Positions 35,305-43,054 of a stretch of DNA of 64,000 bases are shown piece by piece. Every line of letters starts with the position of its first letter. Positions within the stretch are counted from its first letter, which is position 1. The stretch is taken from NCBI RefSeq assembly GCF_004028155.1, contig NZ_SBII01000001.1, positions 558,001 to 622,000 of the forward strand. The letters are read 5' to 3'. A program made the translations under genes and the position numbers. Source of the stretch: Flavobacterium cerinum (GTDB lineage Bacteria; Bacteroidota; Bacteroidia; Flavobacteriales; Flavobacteriaceae). Under the pieces are notes generated by a model that saw only the letters and a program-made list of their open reading frames with translations, did not search any database and was not told where the DNA came from.

Positions 35305-36447
35305 ATGAATTTCGAATATAACGAAACGCAAAACATGATCGCTCAATCGATCAGGGATTTTGCAGAGCAGCACATCCGACCGAACATTATGGAATGGGAT
35401 GAAGCTCAACACTTTCCGGTAGATTTGTTTAAGAAATTAGGCGAAATGGGCTTCATGGGAGTATTGGTTCCGGAAGAGCTTGGAGGTTCTGGTCTTGGTT
35501 ATCATGAATACATTACTGTAGTAGAAGAAATATCTAAAGTAGATCCTTCAATAGGTCTATCTGTGGCAGCTCACAATTCATTGTGTACAAACCACATATT
35601 AACATTCGGTAACGAAGAGCAAAAGAAAAAATGGATACCTAAGTTAGCAACTGCAGAGCACATTGGTGCTTGGGGTCTTACAGAACACAATACGGGATCT
35701 GATGCAGGTGGTATGAATACTACAGCGGTTAAAGATGGCGATCATTGGGTTGTAAACGGAGCCAAAAACTTTATTACGCATGCAAAATCAGGAGACATAG
35801 CTGTTGTTATTGTGCGTACTGGTGAGAAAGGTGATTCTAAAGGTATGACTGCTTTTGTTTTCGAAAAAGGTATGCCGGGCTTTACTAGTGGTAAAAAAGA
35901 AAATAAATTAGGTATGCGTGCAAGTGAAACTGCCGAGCTTATTTTTGACAATTGCCGCATTCCTGATACTAACAGATTAGGAGAAGTAGGTGATGGTTTC
36001 GTTCAGGCAATGAAAATACTTGACGGAGGAAGAATCTCTATCGGTGCATTGTCATTAGGTATTGCTAAAGGTGCTTATGAAGCAGCTCTTAAATACTCTA
36101 AAGAGCGTTACCAGTTTGGTCAGCCAATTAGTAATTTCCAGGGAATTGCTTTCAAATTAGCAGATATGGCTACAGAAATTGAAGCTTCTGAACTTTTACT
36201 TCACAAAGCAGCTTTCCTTAAAAATAACAATAAGAAAATGACCCTTGCCGGTGCAATGGGTAAAATGTACTCATCTGAGGTGTGTGTAAGAGTTTCTAAC
36301 GAAGCGGTACAAATACACGGTGGGTATGGTTATACAAAAGATTATCCGGTAGAGAAGTTCTACAGAGATTCTAAACTTTGTACTATCGGTGAAGGAACGA
36401 CTGAAATACAAAAACTTGTTATTTCGCGTAACCTTCTTAAAGGATAA
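35305..36447 (+). CDS. Acyl-CoA dehydrogenase
   Basis: 380 residues from the ATG at 35305; an earlier in-frame alternative start lies in the previous gene. It is an FAD enzyme making the alpha-beta double bond of acyl-CoA. Signatures: AWGLTEHNTGSDAGG (FAD-binding loop), LGMRASETAELIFDNCRIP, QFGQPISNFQG and the C-terminal QIHGGYGYTKDYPVEK followed by IGEGTTEIQ. It resembles short-chain (butyryl-type) dehydrogenases, but chain length cannot be set from sequence alone. It follows the HhH gene by 16 bp and ends at a clear terminator. Confidence 0.93.
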   Translation: MNFEYNETQNMIAQSIRDFAEQHIRPNIMEWDEAQHFPVDLFKKLGEMGFMGVLVPEELGGSGLGYHEYITVVEEISKVDPSIGLSVAAHNSLCTNHILTFGNEEQKKKWIPKLATAEHIGAWGLTEHNTGSDAGGMNTTAVKDGDHWVVNGAKNFITHAKSGDIAVVIVRTGEKGDSKGMTAFVFEKGMPGFTSGKKENKLGMRASETAELIFDNCRIPDTNRLGEVGDGFVQAMKILDGGRISIGALSLGIAKGAYEAALKYSKERYQFGQPISNFQGIAFKLADMATEIEASELLLHKAAFLKNNNKKMTLAGAMGKMYSSEVCVRVSNEAVQIHGGYGYTKDYPVEKFYRDSKLCTIGEGTTEIQKLVISRNLLKG

Positions 36448-36465
36448 AGAAATTATATAGTATAT

Positions 36466-36492
36466 AAAAGAGCTGCCTATGGTGGCTCTTTT
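36466..36492 (+). terminator. Terminator after acyl-CoA dehydrogenase
   Basis: A 12-bp stem with two wobble pairs (36466-36477 with 36481-36492) and a TAT loop; the downstream arm ends in four T. Confidence 0.78.
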
Positions 36493-36564
36493 GCGTTATA
36501 ATAGTGTGATTGTGTCTATTTAAAATTAATTTGTTTTTGTAGCTGGTGTTAAAGAAATATTTTA

Positions 36565-36572
36565 TAAGTTTG
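36565..36572 (+). promoter_or_regulatory. -7 box for rpsU
   Basis: TAAGTTTG matches TAnnTTTG, 28 bp before the rpsU ATG. The start would fall near 36578, so the full Shine-Dalgarno at 36586-36593 is in the leader. The nearest TTTG (36536-36539) is 25 nt upstream, a little too far. Confidence 0.6.
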
Positions 36573-36585
36573 CACCCTTAACGAG

Positions 36586-36593
36586 AGGAGGTG
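36586..36593 (+). promoter_or_regulatory. Perfect Shine-Dalgarno sequence of rpsU
   Basis: AGGAGGTG is fully complementary to the 16S rRNA 3' end, 7 nt before the ATG. Almost no other gene in this window has such a site, as usual in Bacteroidota. In Flavobacterium, bS21 helps hide the anti-SD, so a strong SD on rpsU suits self-regulation: when bS21 is low, the free anti-SD favours rpsU translation. Confidence 0.9.
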
Positions 36594-36600
36594 TTATATT

Positions 36601-36795
36601 ATGTTGATTATACCAATTAAAGACGGAGAAAATATTGATAGAGCGCTTAAGCGTTACAAAAGAAAATTTGATAAGACTGGTGTTGTACGTCAGCTAAGGA
36701 GCCGTCAGGCCTTTACTAAACCTTCTGTTGTAAGAAGAGTACAAGTACAGAAAGCAGCTTATATCCAGGGAATGAAAGATGCTCTAGAGAATTAA
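36601..36795 (+). CDS. rpsU: 30S ribosomal protein bS21
   Basis: 64 residues, the usual size. It is recognised from the N-terminal IPIKDGENIDRALKRYKRKF and the basic SRQAFTKPSVVRR segment. Together with bS6 and bS18 it holds the 16S rRNA 3' tail in Bacteroidota ribosomes, blocking the anti-SD. The leader carries the only perfect SD seen here, consistent with autogenous control. It is probably monocistronic, ending at the hairpin at 36821-36867. Confidence 0.95.
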   Translation: MLIIPIKDGENIDRALKRYKRKFDKTGVVRQLRSRQAFTKPSVVRRVQVQKAAYIQGMKDALEN

Positions 36796-36820
36796 TCATA
36801 CCATTGGACTAAAATAATAG

Positions 36821-36867
36821 CCGTTAGCAGAAAAGTTTCAATAACTTTGCTGTTAACGGTTTTTTTT
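36821..36867 (+). terminator. Terminator of rpsU, abutting the xerC start codon
   Basis: A 17-bp stem with one wobble and one mismatch (36821-36837 with 36843-36859), a 5-nt loop and eight T up to 36867. The next base begins the ATG of the recombinase gene. Confidence 0.9.
36842..36849 (+). promoter_or_regulatory. -7 box inside the rpsU terminator, for the recombinase gene
   Basis: TAACTTTG, a full TAnnTTTG match, begins in the loop and runs into the right arm of the rpsU terminator. A start near 36855 would leave a leader of about 12 nt before the ATG at 36868. No clear -33 TTTG. Confidence 0.5.
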
Positions 36868-37770
36868 ATGATCGATTCTAAGCAGGCATACGGTGATTAT
36901 CTTCAAAAAGAGAGGAACTACTCTCTCTTGACGCTGCGGGCTTATCTGGATGATGTTGTGGCATTCGAGCGCTATATTAAGTCGGAGGATAGTGATGTTG
37001 TGTTAGAAGAAGTGAATTATAGTCATATCAGGGGTTGGATTGTGTCTCTGGTAGAGAATGGTATTGCTAATAATTCGGTCAATAGAAAAATATCTTCACT
37101 TAAATCGTTCTATAAATTCCTGCTGCGTTCTAAGCAGATTGAATTTACACCATTACAAAAACATAAATCCCTTAAGACGGAAAAGAAAGTTCAGGTGCCT
37201 TTTTCTGAAAAAGAACTTCAGGATGTGATGACTGATATTGAGTATTCTGATGATTTCGAAGGAATACGCAATAGGGTTATTATTGAGCTGTTTTATACTA
37301 CCGGTATGCGTCGTGCTGAACTGATCGGCTTAAAGGTGGGGAGTTATGATTCCGGCAACCAAACATTAAAGGTTTTAGGGAAAAGAAATAAGGAGCGAAT
37401 ACTACCGGTATTGGATTGTACTGCATTGCTTCTGTCAAAGTATATGATGTATCGAAAACAGCTTGAAATCATTGCGGATGCTGATATGTTAATTTTAAAC
37501 ACCCGGGGCAATAAAGTTAGTGAATCGTTTGTTTATAGGTTAATAAATAGTTACTTTAGTGTTGTCTCCGGTAAGGTTAAGAAGAGTCCGCACGTGCTTC
37601 GACATACTTTTGCAACGCATCTTCTTAATAATGGGGCAGATTTGAATTCAGTAAAAGAATTGTTAGGTCACGCGAGTTTATCTTCTACACAAATATATAC
37701 CCACAGCAGTCTTGCTGAACTTAAAAAAGTGTATAATGATTCTCATCCGCGTAATCAAAACGATTTATAA
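36868..37770 (+). CDS. xerC: Tyrosine recombinase XerC/XerD family
   Basis: 300 residues, full length, from the ATG at 36868; an earlier alternative start lies within the rpsU terminator. The N-terminal SAM-like DNA-binding domain spans about 1-95. The catalytic domain has Arg 148 (TTGMRRAEL), Lys 172 (LGKRNKERI), His 242 and Arg 245 ([12 protein letters not shown]), His 268 ([15 protein letters not shown]) and the nucleophile Tyr 277. It should resolve chromosome dimers at dif with a partner. No mobile element surrounds it, so a housekeeping XerC or XerD role is most likely; which of the two cannot be decided here. Confidence 0.9.
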   Translation: MIDSKQAYGDYLQKERNYSLLTLRAYLDDVVAFERYIKSEDSDVVLEEVNYSHIRGWIVSLVENGIANNSVNRKISSLKSFYKFLLRSKQIEFTPLQKHKSLKTEKKVQVPFSEKELQDVMTDIEYSDDFEGIRNRVIIELFYTTGMRRAELIGLKVGSYDSGNQTLKVLGKRNKERILPVLDCTALLLSKYMMYRKQLEIIADADMLILNTRGNKVSESFVYRLINSYFSVVSGKVKKSPHVLRHTFATHLLNNGADLNSVKELLGHASLSSTQIYTHSSLAELKKVYNDSHPRNQNDL

Positions 37771-37797
37771 GTGTTTAACGATTAAAAAGTTTAGATT

Positions 37798-38100
37798 ATG
37801 AAAGTAAATGTTCATGCGGTCAACTTTAATGTTGACAGAAAACTGATTGGCTATGTTCAGGAAAGATTGGATAAGCTTGAAAAGTATTATGATAAAGTAG
37901 TAAATTCGGACGTATTCTTTAAATTAGAGAATACGAGTGATAAAGAGAATAAAATTGCGGAGATTAAAATTATAGTGCCTGGAGATGAGTTTATAGTTAA
38001 AAAGCAGTGCAAAACATTTGAAGAAGCAGTTGAACTTGCTGCTGATTCTATGGAACGTTTACTGATGAGAAGAAAAGAAAAAGTCAGAACATATTCATAA
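37798..38100 (+). CDS. hpf: Ribosome hibernation-promoting factor, HPF/RaiA family (short form)
   Basis: 100 residues. The beta-alpha-beta-beta-beta-alpha fold of YfiA/HPF is recognisable in VNFNVDRKLIGYVQERLDKL, KIIVPGDEFIVKKQ and the C-terminal FEEAVELAADSMERLLMRRK. It binds the 30S decoding region in stationary phase. It is the short form, without the C-terminal dimerisation domain of long HPF. It lies 27 bp after xerC, probably in the same transcript, and ends before the tRNA/tuf promoter. Confidence 0.88.
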   Translation: MKVNVHAVNFNVDRKLIGYVQERLDKLEKYYDKVVNSDVFFKLENTSDKENKIAEIKIIVPGDEFIVKKQCKTFEEAVELAADSMERLLMRRKEKVRTYS

Positions 38101-38124
38101 ATAGAAAAAAAAGTTAGAAAATGT

Positions 38125-38154
38125 TTTGATTAAAAAATAAATTCTATACATTTG
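38125..38154 (+). promoter_or_regulatory. Promoter of the tRNA-tuf-secE unit
   Basis: TTTG at 38125-38128, 18 nt, then TACATTTG at 38147-38154. This is a near-ideal Bacteroidota promoter upstream of tRNA-Thr(TGT). The expected start is near 38160. Confidence 0.82.
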
Positions 38155-38156
38155 CA

Positions 38157-38182
38157 GTCCGTTAGAAATAGCGGACTTTTTT
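38157..38182 (+). terminator. Terminator of xerC-hpf overlapping the tRNA-tuf promoter start
   Basis: GTCCGTTA at 38157-38164 pairs with TAGCGGAC at 38169-38176 (one wobble) around a GAAA tetraloop, then six T. Transcripts starting near 38160 would lack part of the left arm. Confidence 0.78.
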
Positions 38183-38191
38183 ATTGAAGAC

Positions 38192-38265
38192 GCCGATGTA
38201 GCTCAGCTGGCTAGAGCAGCTGATTTGTAATCAGCAGGTCGTGGGTTCGAGTCCCTCTATCGGCT
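38192..38265 (+). tRNA. tRNA-Thr (anticodon TGT)
   Basis: A cloverleaf of 74 nt. Acceptor GCCGATG pairs with TATCGGC, the anticodon loop is TTTGTAA (TGT), and the T-loop is TTCGAGT. CCA is not encoded. It is first of three tRNAs before tuf. Confidence 0.96.
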
Positions 38266-38414
38266 CAAATAAAGAGTATTGATGTTTTGTGATTGTTTTC
38301 CCTTTGATTCTTTTGAGGGTTAGGGGTTTAGCGGAGAAGCGCGAAGGTGAAGTCTCGAAATTATGAAATATTTGCTCAAACGTTTTTTGAAAAACAACTG
38401 AAAAGTAAAGGTTA

Positions 38415-38495
38415 GGGGAGATACTCAAGCGGCCAACGAGGGCAGACTGTAAATCTGCTGGGTAACCTTCGCAGGTTCGAATCCTGCTCTCCCCA
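38415..38495 (+). tRNA. tRNA-Tyr (anticodon GTA)
   Basis: 81 nt with a long variable arm as in bacterial tRNA-Tyr. Acceptor GGGGAGA pairs with TCTCCCC, the anticodon loop is CTGTAAA (GTA), and the T-loop is TTCGAAT. CCA is not encoded. Confidence 0.96.
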
Positions 38496-38519
38496 CAAAT
38501 TAAGCGAAAGCTTATGTCG

Positions 38520-38591
38520 GCCGGTGTAGCTCAGGGGTAGAGTGCTTCCTTGGTAAGGAAGAGGTCACGGGTTCAATTCCCGTCATTGGCT
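38520..38591 (+). tRNA. tRNA-Thr (anticodon GGT)
   Basis: 72 nt. Acceptor GCCGGTG pairs with CATTGGC including two G-T pairs, the anticodon loop is TTGGTAA (GGT), and the T-loop is TTCAATT. It is 54 bp before the tuf start. CCA is not encoded. Confidence 0.95.
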
Positions 38592-38645
38592 CAAGTTTAG
38601 AGAATTTGAACACTAATTATATAACTAAGATTAAATTATTAAATC

Positions 38646-39830
38646 ATGGCAAAGGAAACTTTTGATCGTTCCAAACCCCACTTGAATATTGGTACTATTG
38701 GACACGTGGATCACGGAAAAACTACTTTAACTGCAGCTATTACTAAAGTATTATCTGATGCAGGTTATTCTGAAGCAAAATCATTTGATCAAATTGATAA
38801 CGCTCCTGAAGAAAAAGAAAGAGGTATTACTATTAATACATCTCACGTAGAGTACGCTACAGCTAATCGTCACTATGCTCACGTTGACTGTCCAGGTCAC
38901 GCGGATTACGTGAAAAACATGGTTACTGGTGCTGCTCAGATGGATGGAGCTATCCTTGTGGTTGCTGCTACAGATGGTCCAATGCCACAAACTCGTGAGC
39001 ACATCCTTCTAGGTCGCCAGGTTGGTGTTCCAAGAATGGTAGTTTTCATGAACAAAGTAGATATGGTTGATGATGCTGAGCTTCTTGAGCTAGTTGAAAT
39101 GGAAATCAGAGATCTATTGTCTTTCTATCAGTATGATGGAGATAATGGACCGGTTATCCAAGGTTCTGCTCTTGGTGCACTTAATGGTGAGCCGAAATGG
39201 GTTGATACAGTTTTAGAGCTTATGGCTGCTGTTGATACATGGATCGAAATGCCGGTACGTGATGTTGAGAAACCATTCCTTATGCCTGTTGAAGATGTAT
39301 TTACAATTACTGGTCGTGGAACTGTTGCTACAGGTCGTATCGAAACAGGTATTGCAAACACAGGAGATGCAGTTGAAATCATTGGTATGGGAGCTGAGAA
39401 ATTAACTTCTACTATTACAGGTGTTGAGATGTTCCGTAAGATCCTTGATAGAGGTGAAGCTGGAGATAACGTTGGTCTACTTCTTAGAGGTATTGACAAA
39501 GCGGATATCAAAAGAGGTATGGTTATCGTTAAGCCAGGATCTGTTAAGCCACATGCTCATTTCAATGCAGAGGTTTATATCCTTAAAAAAGAAGAAGGTG
39601 GACGTCACACTCCATTCCATAATAACTACCGTCCACAGTTCTATGTAAGAACTACAGACGTTACAGGTACAATTACTCTTCCAGCTGGTGTAGAGATGGT
39701 TATGCCTGGTGACAACCTTACTATCGAGGTTACGCTTCTTAGCCCAATCGCTCTTAGCGTTGGTCTTCGTTTCGCAATCCGTGAAGGTGGTAGAACAGTA
39801 GGTGCTGGTCAGGTTACTGAAATTCTATAG
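38646..39830 (+). CDS. tuf: Elongation factor Tu
   Basis: 394 residues, full length. GTP-binding motifs are visible: GHVDHGKTT (G1), RGITINTSH (switch I, G2), DCPGHADY (G3), NKVDM (G4) and the G5 region SALGAL. Domains II and III follow to the end ([11 protein letters not shown]). It delivers aminoacyl-tRNA to the ribosome. The position after three tRNAs and before tRNA-Trp/secE is the classic tufB-like arrangement. A hairpin follows the stop. Confidence 0.98.
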   Translation: MAKETFDRSKPHLNIGTIGHVDHGKTTLTAAITKVLSDAGYSEAKSFDQIDNAPEEKERGITINTSHVEYATANRHYAHVDCPGHADYVKNMVTGAAQMDGAILVVAATDGPMPQTREHILLGRQVGVPRMVVFMNKVDMVDDAELLELVEMEIRDLLSFYQYDGDNGPVIQGSALGALNGEPKWVDTVLELMAAVDTWIEMPVRDVEKPFLMPVEDVFTITGRGTVATGRIETGIANTGDAVEIIGMGAEKLTSTITGVEMFRKILDRGEAGDNVGLLLRGIDKADIKRGMVIVKPGSVKPHAHFNAEVYILKKEEGGRHTPFHNNYRPQFYVRTTDVTGTITLPAGVEMVMPGDNLTIEVTLLSPIALSVGLRFAIREGGRTVGAGQVTEIL

Positions 39831-39850
39831 TACGTTATTTATAATATATT

Positions 39851-39886
39851 AAATCAGCTGGTGCTGTAAAGTACCGGCTGATTTTT
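39851..39886 (+). terminator. Hairpin/terminator between tuf and tRNA-Trp
   Basis: A 12-bp stem with one wobble (39851-39862 with 39873-39884), a 10-nt loop and five T ending at 39886. It is only 4 bp before tRNA-Trp, so it may be leaky or a processing signal. Confidence 0.72.
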
Positions 39887-39890
39887 ACAA

Positions 39891-39961
39891 ACGGGTGTAG
39901 TTCAAGGGTAGAATAGCGGTCTCCAAAACCGTTGATGGGGGTTCGAATCCCTCCACCCGTG
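39891..39961 (+). tRNA. tRNA-Trp (anticodon CCA)
   Basis: 71 nt. Acceptor ACGGGTG pairs with CACCCGT, the anticodon loop is CTCCAAA (CCA), and the T-loop is TTCGAAT. CCA tail not encoded. It lies directly before secE, as in many bacteria. Confidence 0.96.
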
Positions 39962-39977
39962 CAAAAACAAATATAAA

Positions 39978-40175
39978 ATGGCAAAGGTTACTAATTACAT
40001 ATCAGAGGCATTTACAGAGTTAAAAACTAATGTAACATGGCCAGAATGGGCTGAGATTCAGCGCCTAACTATTATTGTTGCTGTTTTTTCGATAATATTT
40101 GCTATGATAACTTTCGGTATCGATAAAGGATTTGAGGTTCTTGTGGCGAAGATATATGGTTTCTTAAAAAATTAA
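39978..40175 (+). CDS. secE: Preprotein translocase subunit SecE
   Basis: 65 residues, the short single-helix form. An amphipathic N-terminal part has the conserved ELKTNVTWPEW. One membrane helix lies at about 29-53. It is an essential part of the SecYEG channel. It sits 16 bp after tRNA-Trp and 9 bp before nusG. Confidence 0.95.
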   Translation: MAKVTNYISEAFTELKTNVTWPEWAEIQRLTIIVAVFSIIFAMITFGIDKGFEVLVAKIYGFLKN

Positions 40176-40184
40176 TTTTATTGT

Positions 40185-40736
40185 ATGACTGATAACAATG
40201 TCAAAAAGTGGTATGTGGTTAGAGCGGTAAGCGGTCAGGAAAATAAAGTTAAGAACTACATAGAGACGGAAATCAATAGACTTGGAATGTCAGATTATAT
40301 TTCACAGGTTCTTGTGCCTACTGAGAAAGTGGTACAGGTTCGTGATGGAAAAAAAATCAGTAAAGACAGAGTTTATTTTCCGGGTTATGTAATGGTAGAA
40401 GCTAACTTAACTGGAGAAATACCACACATTATAAAGTCTATTACTGGTGTTATTGGCTTTCTTGGAGAAACTAAAGGTGGCGATGCGGTTCCGTTACGCC
40501 TTTCTGAGGTTAACAGGATGCTTGGCAAAGTAGACGAATTGTCTGTTAAAACTGACAATGTTTCTATACCGTTTACGGTTGGTGAAACTATTAAAGTTAT
40601 TGATGGACCTTTTAACGGTTTTAACGGTACAGTTGAAAAAGTTAATGAAGAAAAGCGTAAGCTTGAAGTTATGGTGAAGATTTTCGGAAGAAAAACACCA
40701 CTGGAGCTAAGTTTTATGCAAGTAGAAAAAGTATAA
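40185..40736 (+). CDS. nusG: Transcription termination/antitermination factor NusG
   Basis: 183 residues. The NGN domain (KWYVVRAVSGQENKVKNYIE; VYFPGYVMVEA) and the C-terminal KOW domain (FTVGETIKVIDGPFNGFNGTV) are both visible. It binds RNA polymerase and links it to Rho or the ribosome. It lies 9 bp after secE; a hairpin follows. Confidence 0.97.
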   Translation: MTDNNVKKWYVVRAVSGQENKVKNYIETEINRLGMSDYISQVLVPTEKVVQVRDGKKISKDRVYFPGYVMVEANLTGEIPHIIKSITGVIGFLGETKGGDAVPLRLSEVNRMLGKVDELSVKTDNVSIPFTVGETIKVIDGPFNGFNGTVEKVNEEKRKLEVMVKIFGRKTPLELSFMQVEKV

Positions 40737-40759
40737 TTTTTGTTACACTTATTATAAAT

Positions 40760-40800
40760 CACATCATTCGCTTCCAATGAAGATGTGCTAAATTTTTTTT
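40760..40800 (+). terminator. Hairpin with T-run between nusG and rplK
   Basis: A stem of 9 bp with one bulged A (40760-40769 with 40779-40787), a 9-nt loop, then CTAAA and eight T. Probably a partial terminator setting the nusG to ribosomal-protein ratio. Confidence 0.55.
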
Positions 40801-40806
40801 AAAGAA

Positions 40807-41244
40807 ATGGCTAAAGAAATTAGTAAAGTAGTTAAACTACAAGTTAAGGGAGGTGCTGCGAACCCGTCGCCACCGGTTGGACCTGCTTTGGGGGCTGCTG
40901 GAGTTAACATCATGGAGTTCTGTAAGCAGTTTAATGCTAGAACTCAGGATAAACCAGGCAAAATCTTACCAGTACAAATTACTGTGTATAAAGACAAATC
41001 TTTCGAGTTTGTTGTTAAAACGCCACCGGCTGCTATTCAGTTATTGGATGCTGCTAAATTAAAGGGAGGTTCTGGAGAACCAAATCGTAAAAAAGTAGCA
41101 AACGTAACCTGGGATCAAATCAGGACTATTGCTGAAGACAAGATTGTAGACTTAAATGCTTTCACGATTGAGAAAGCTATGAGTATGATCGCTGGAACAG
41201 CAAGGTCTATGGGTATAACAGTATCAGGAACAGCTCCTTTTTAA
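40807..41244 (+). CDS. rplK: 50S ribosomal protein L11
   Basis: 145 residues, the standard length. The N-terminal [20 protein letters not shown], with the PPVGPALG motif, and the C-terminal rRNA-binding half are intact. It forms the GTPase-associated centre with 23S rRNA. It is first of the rplKAJL ribosomal-protein genes. Confidence 0.98.
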   Translation: MAKEISKVVKLQVKGGAANPSPPVGPALGAAGVNIMEFCKQFNARTQDKPGKILPVQITVYKDKSFEFVVKTPPAAIQLLDAAKLKGGSGEPNRKKVANVTWDQIRTIAEDKIVDLNAFTIEKAMSMIAGTARSMGITVSGTAPF

Positions 41245-41262
41245 TAAAAAGAAAAAGAAGAC

Positions 41263-41952
41263 ATGGCAAAATTGACAAAAAAACAGAAAGAGGCTGCATC
41301 TAAAATTGAGAAGAACAAGCTGTATTCATTGAAAGATGCTTCGGCATTAATCAAGGCAGTTGCTTCTGCAAAATTTGATGAGTCTGTTGATATCGCAGTA
41401 CGTTTGGGTGTAGATCCAAGAAAAGCGAATCAAATGGTAAGAGGTGTTGTAACACTTCCTCATGGTACAGGTAAAGATGTAAGAGTTCTTGCTCTTGTAA
41501 CACCTGATAAAGAAGCTGAAGCTAAAGCTGCAGGTGCAGACTTCGTAGGTTTAGATGATTACCTTCAAAAAATTAAAGACGGATGGACAGATGTTGATGT
41601 TATCATCACTATGCCGGCAGTTATGGGTAAATTAGGTCCTTTAGGTAGAATATTAGGCCCACGTGGTTTAATGCCAAACCCTAAAACAGGAACTGTAACC
41701 ATGGATGTGGCTAAAGCTGTACAAGAAGTTAAAGCTGGTAAAATCGACTTTAAAGTTGATAAAACAGGTATCGTTCATGCTGGTATAGGAAGAATTTCTT
41801 TCGAAGCTGATAAGATCACTGACAATGCTTACGAAATTATTCAAACATTAATCAAATTGAAACCAACTGCAGCAAAAGGTACATACATCAAGAGTATCCA
41901 TATCTCTAGTACTATGAGCCCTGCTATAGCTTTAGACCCTAAAGCGGTATAA
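41263..41952 (+). CDS. rplA: 50S ribosomal protein L1
   Basis: 229 residues, the usual length. Typical segments are [23 protein letters not shown] and [16 protein letters not shown]. It forms the L1 stalk and in other bacteria represses its own operon by binding the rplKA mRNA. I did not verify an L1 target in this leader. It is 18 bp after rplK. Confidence 0.98.
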   Translation: MAKLTKKQKEAASKIEKNKLYSLKDASALIKAVASAKFDESVDIAVRLGVDPRKANQMVRGVVTLPHGTGKDVRVLALVTPDKEAEAKAAGADFVGLDDYLQKIKDGWTDVDVIITMPAVMGKLGPLGRILGPRGLMPNPKTGTVTMDVAKAVQEVKAGKIDFKVDKTGIVHAGIGRISFEADKITDNAYEIIQTLIKLKPTAAKGTYIKSIHISSTMSPAIALDPKAV

Positions 41953-41974
41953 TTGGTAGTTAATAAGTTTTATT

Positions 41975-42490
41975 ATGACGAAAGAAGAAAAATCAAAAGT
42001 TATTGAAGATTTAACTGCACAGTTAGCCGGTACAAATGTTATTTATGTAACAGATATTTCCGGTCTTAATGCAGAAAATACTTCTAACTTAAGAAGAGCT
42101 TGCTTTAAAGCAGGTATACAGTTGGCTGTTGTTAAAAATACCCTTCTTGAAAAAGCAATGGGTAGTTCTGATAACAATTATGGTGAATTACCTTCTATTT
42201 TAAAAGGAAGTACTTCTATCATGATTGCAGAGAACGGTAACGCTCCTGCTAAAATTATTAAAGAATTCCGTAAGAAATCTGATAAGCCTGTATTAAAAGG
42301 TGCTTACATCCACGAAGCAGTATTCATTGGTGACAATCAACTTGACACTCTTGTATCGCTTAAATCTAAGGATGAAGTTATCGGAGAGATCATCGGTCTT
42401 CTTCAATCTCCTGCTAAAAATGTTATTTCTGCTCTTAAATCGGGTGGTAATACAATTGCAGGACTTGTTAAAACATTATCTGAAAGATAA
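41975..42490 (+). CDS. rplJ: 50S ribosomal protein L10
   Basis: 171 residues. The N-terminal RNA-binding domain (VIYVTDISGLNAENTSNLR, LAVVKNTL) and the C-terminal helix for L7/L12 binding fit the family. It is the base of the L7/L12 stalk. It is 22 bp after rplA and 62 bp before rplL. Confidence 0.97.
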   Translation: MTKEEKSKVIEDLTAQLAGTNVIYVTDISGLNAENTSNLRRACFKAGIQLAVVKNTLLEKAMGSSDNNYGELPSILKGSTSIMIAENGNAPAKIIKEFRKKSDKPVLKGAYIHEAVFIGDNQLDTLVSLKSKDEVIGEIIGLLQSPAKNVISALKSGGNTIAGLVKTLSER

Positions 42491-42552
42491 TAACCCCGCG
42501 AGAACGCACTTTATAAATTATATATTACAAACTATTTAAAACGATAGAAAAA

Positions 42553-42927
42553 ATGGCAGATTTGAAACAATTCGCAGAACAATTAGTTAACCTTACTGTT
42601 AAAGAAGTTAACGAACTAGCTACAATATTAAAAGATGAGTACGGAATCGAGCCTGCTGCTGCTGCAGTTGTTGCTGGTCCTGCTGCAGGTGGAGATGCTC
42701 CAGTTGCTGAAGAGCAAACTGAATTCACTGTTGTACTTAAAGATGCTGGTGCTTCTAAATTAGCAGTTGTTAAAGCTGTAAAAGAACTTACAGGTTTAGG
42801 ACTTAAAGAAGCTAAAGATCTAGTTGACGGTGTTCCTGCTAACGTAAAAGAAGCGGTATCTAAAGAAGAGGCTGAAGGTCTTAAAAAATCTTTAGAAGAA
42901 GCTGGAGCTGTTGTTGAGCTTAAATAA
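42553..42927 (+). CDS. rplL: 50S ribosomal protein L7/L12
   Basis: 124 residues. N-terminal dimer domain, an Ala/Gly-rich hinge ([16 protein letters not shown] at about 36-51) and the C-terminal domain with [20 protein letters not shown]. Present in several copies per ribosome, it recruits the translational GTPases. A strong hairpin between this gene and rpoB should lower polymerase expression relative to ribosomal proteins. Confidence 0.98.
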   Translation: MADLKQFAEQLVNLTVKEVNELATILKDEYGIEPAAAAVVAGPAAGGDAPVAEEQTEFTVVLKDAGASKLAVVKAVKELTGLGLKEAKDLVDGVPANVKEAVSKEEAEGLKKSLEEAGAVVELK

Positions 42928-42950
42928 GCTTACATCGGTTTGAAAACCCA

Positions 42951-42994
42951 GGTTTAGGCCTTGAGAAGTACTCTCAAAGGCCTAAACCATTTTT
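42951..42994 (+). terminator. Attenuator between rplL and rpoB
   Basis: A 16-bp stem with one bulged base (42951-42966 with 42972-42988), a 5-nt loop and a TTTTT at 42990-42994. It sits where E. coli also has the rplL-rpoB attenuator. Confidence 0.85.
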
Positions 42995-43054
42995 CGTATA
43001 ATAACATTTTATACGATTTTTAATAAATTATTTTAATCAAAATTTTGTCCATTG

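Noticed and set aside
38231..38428. Minus-strand frame ending in GLEPTTC
   Set aside because: It reads the antisense of tRNA-Thr; the C-terminal GLEPTTC pattern is a well-known artefact of tRNA genes.
43052..43054. TTG start of rpoB
   Set aside because: An ATG follows at once in frame and fits the family N-terminus.
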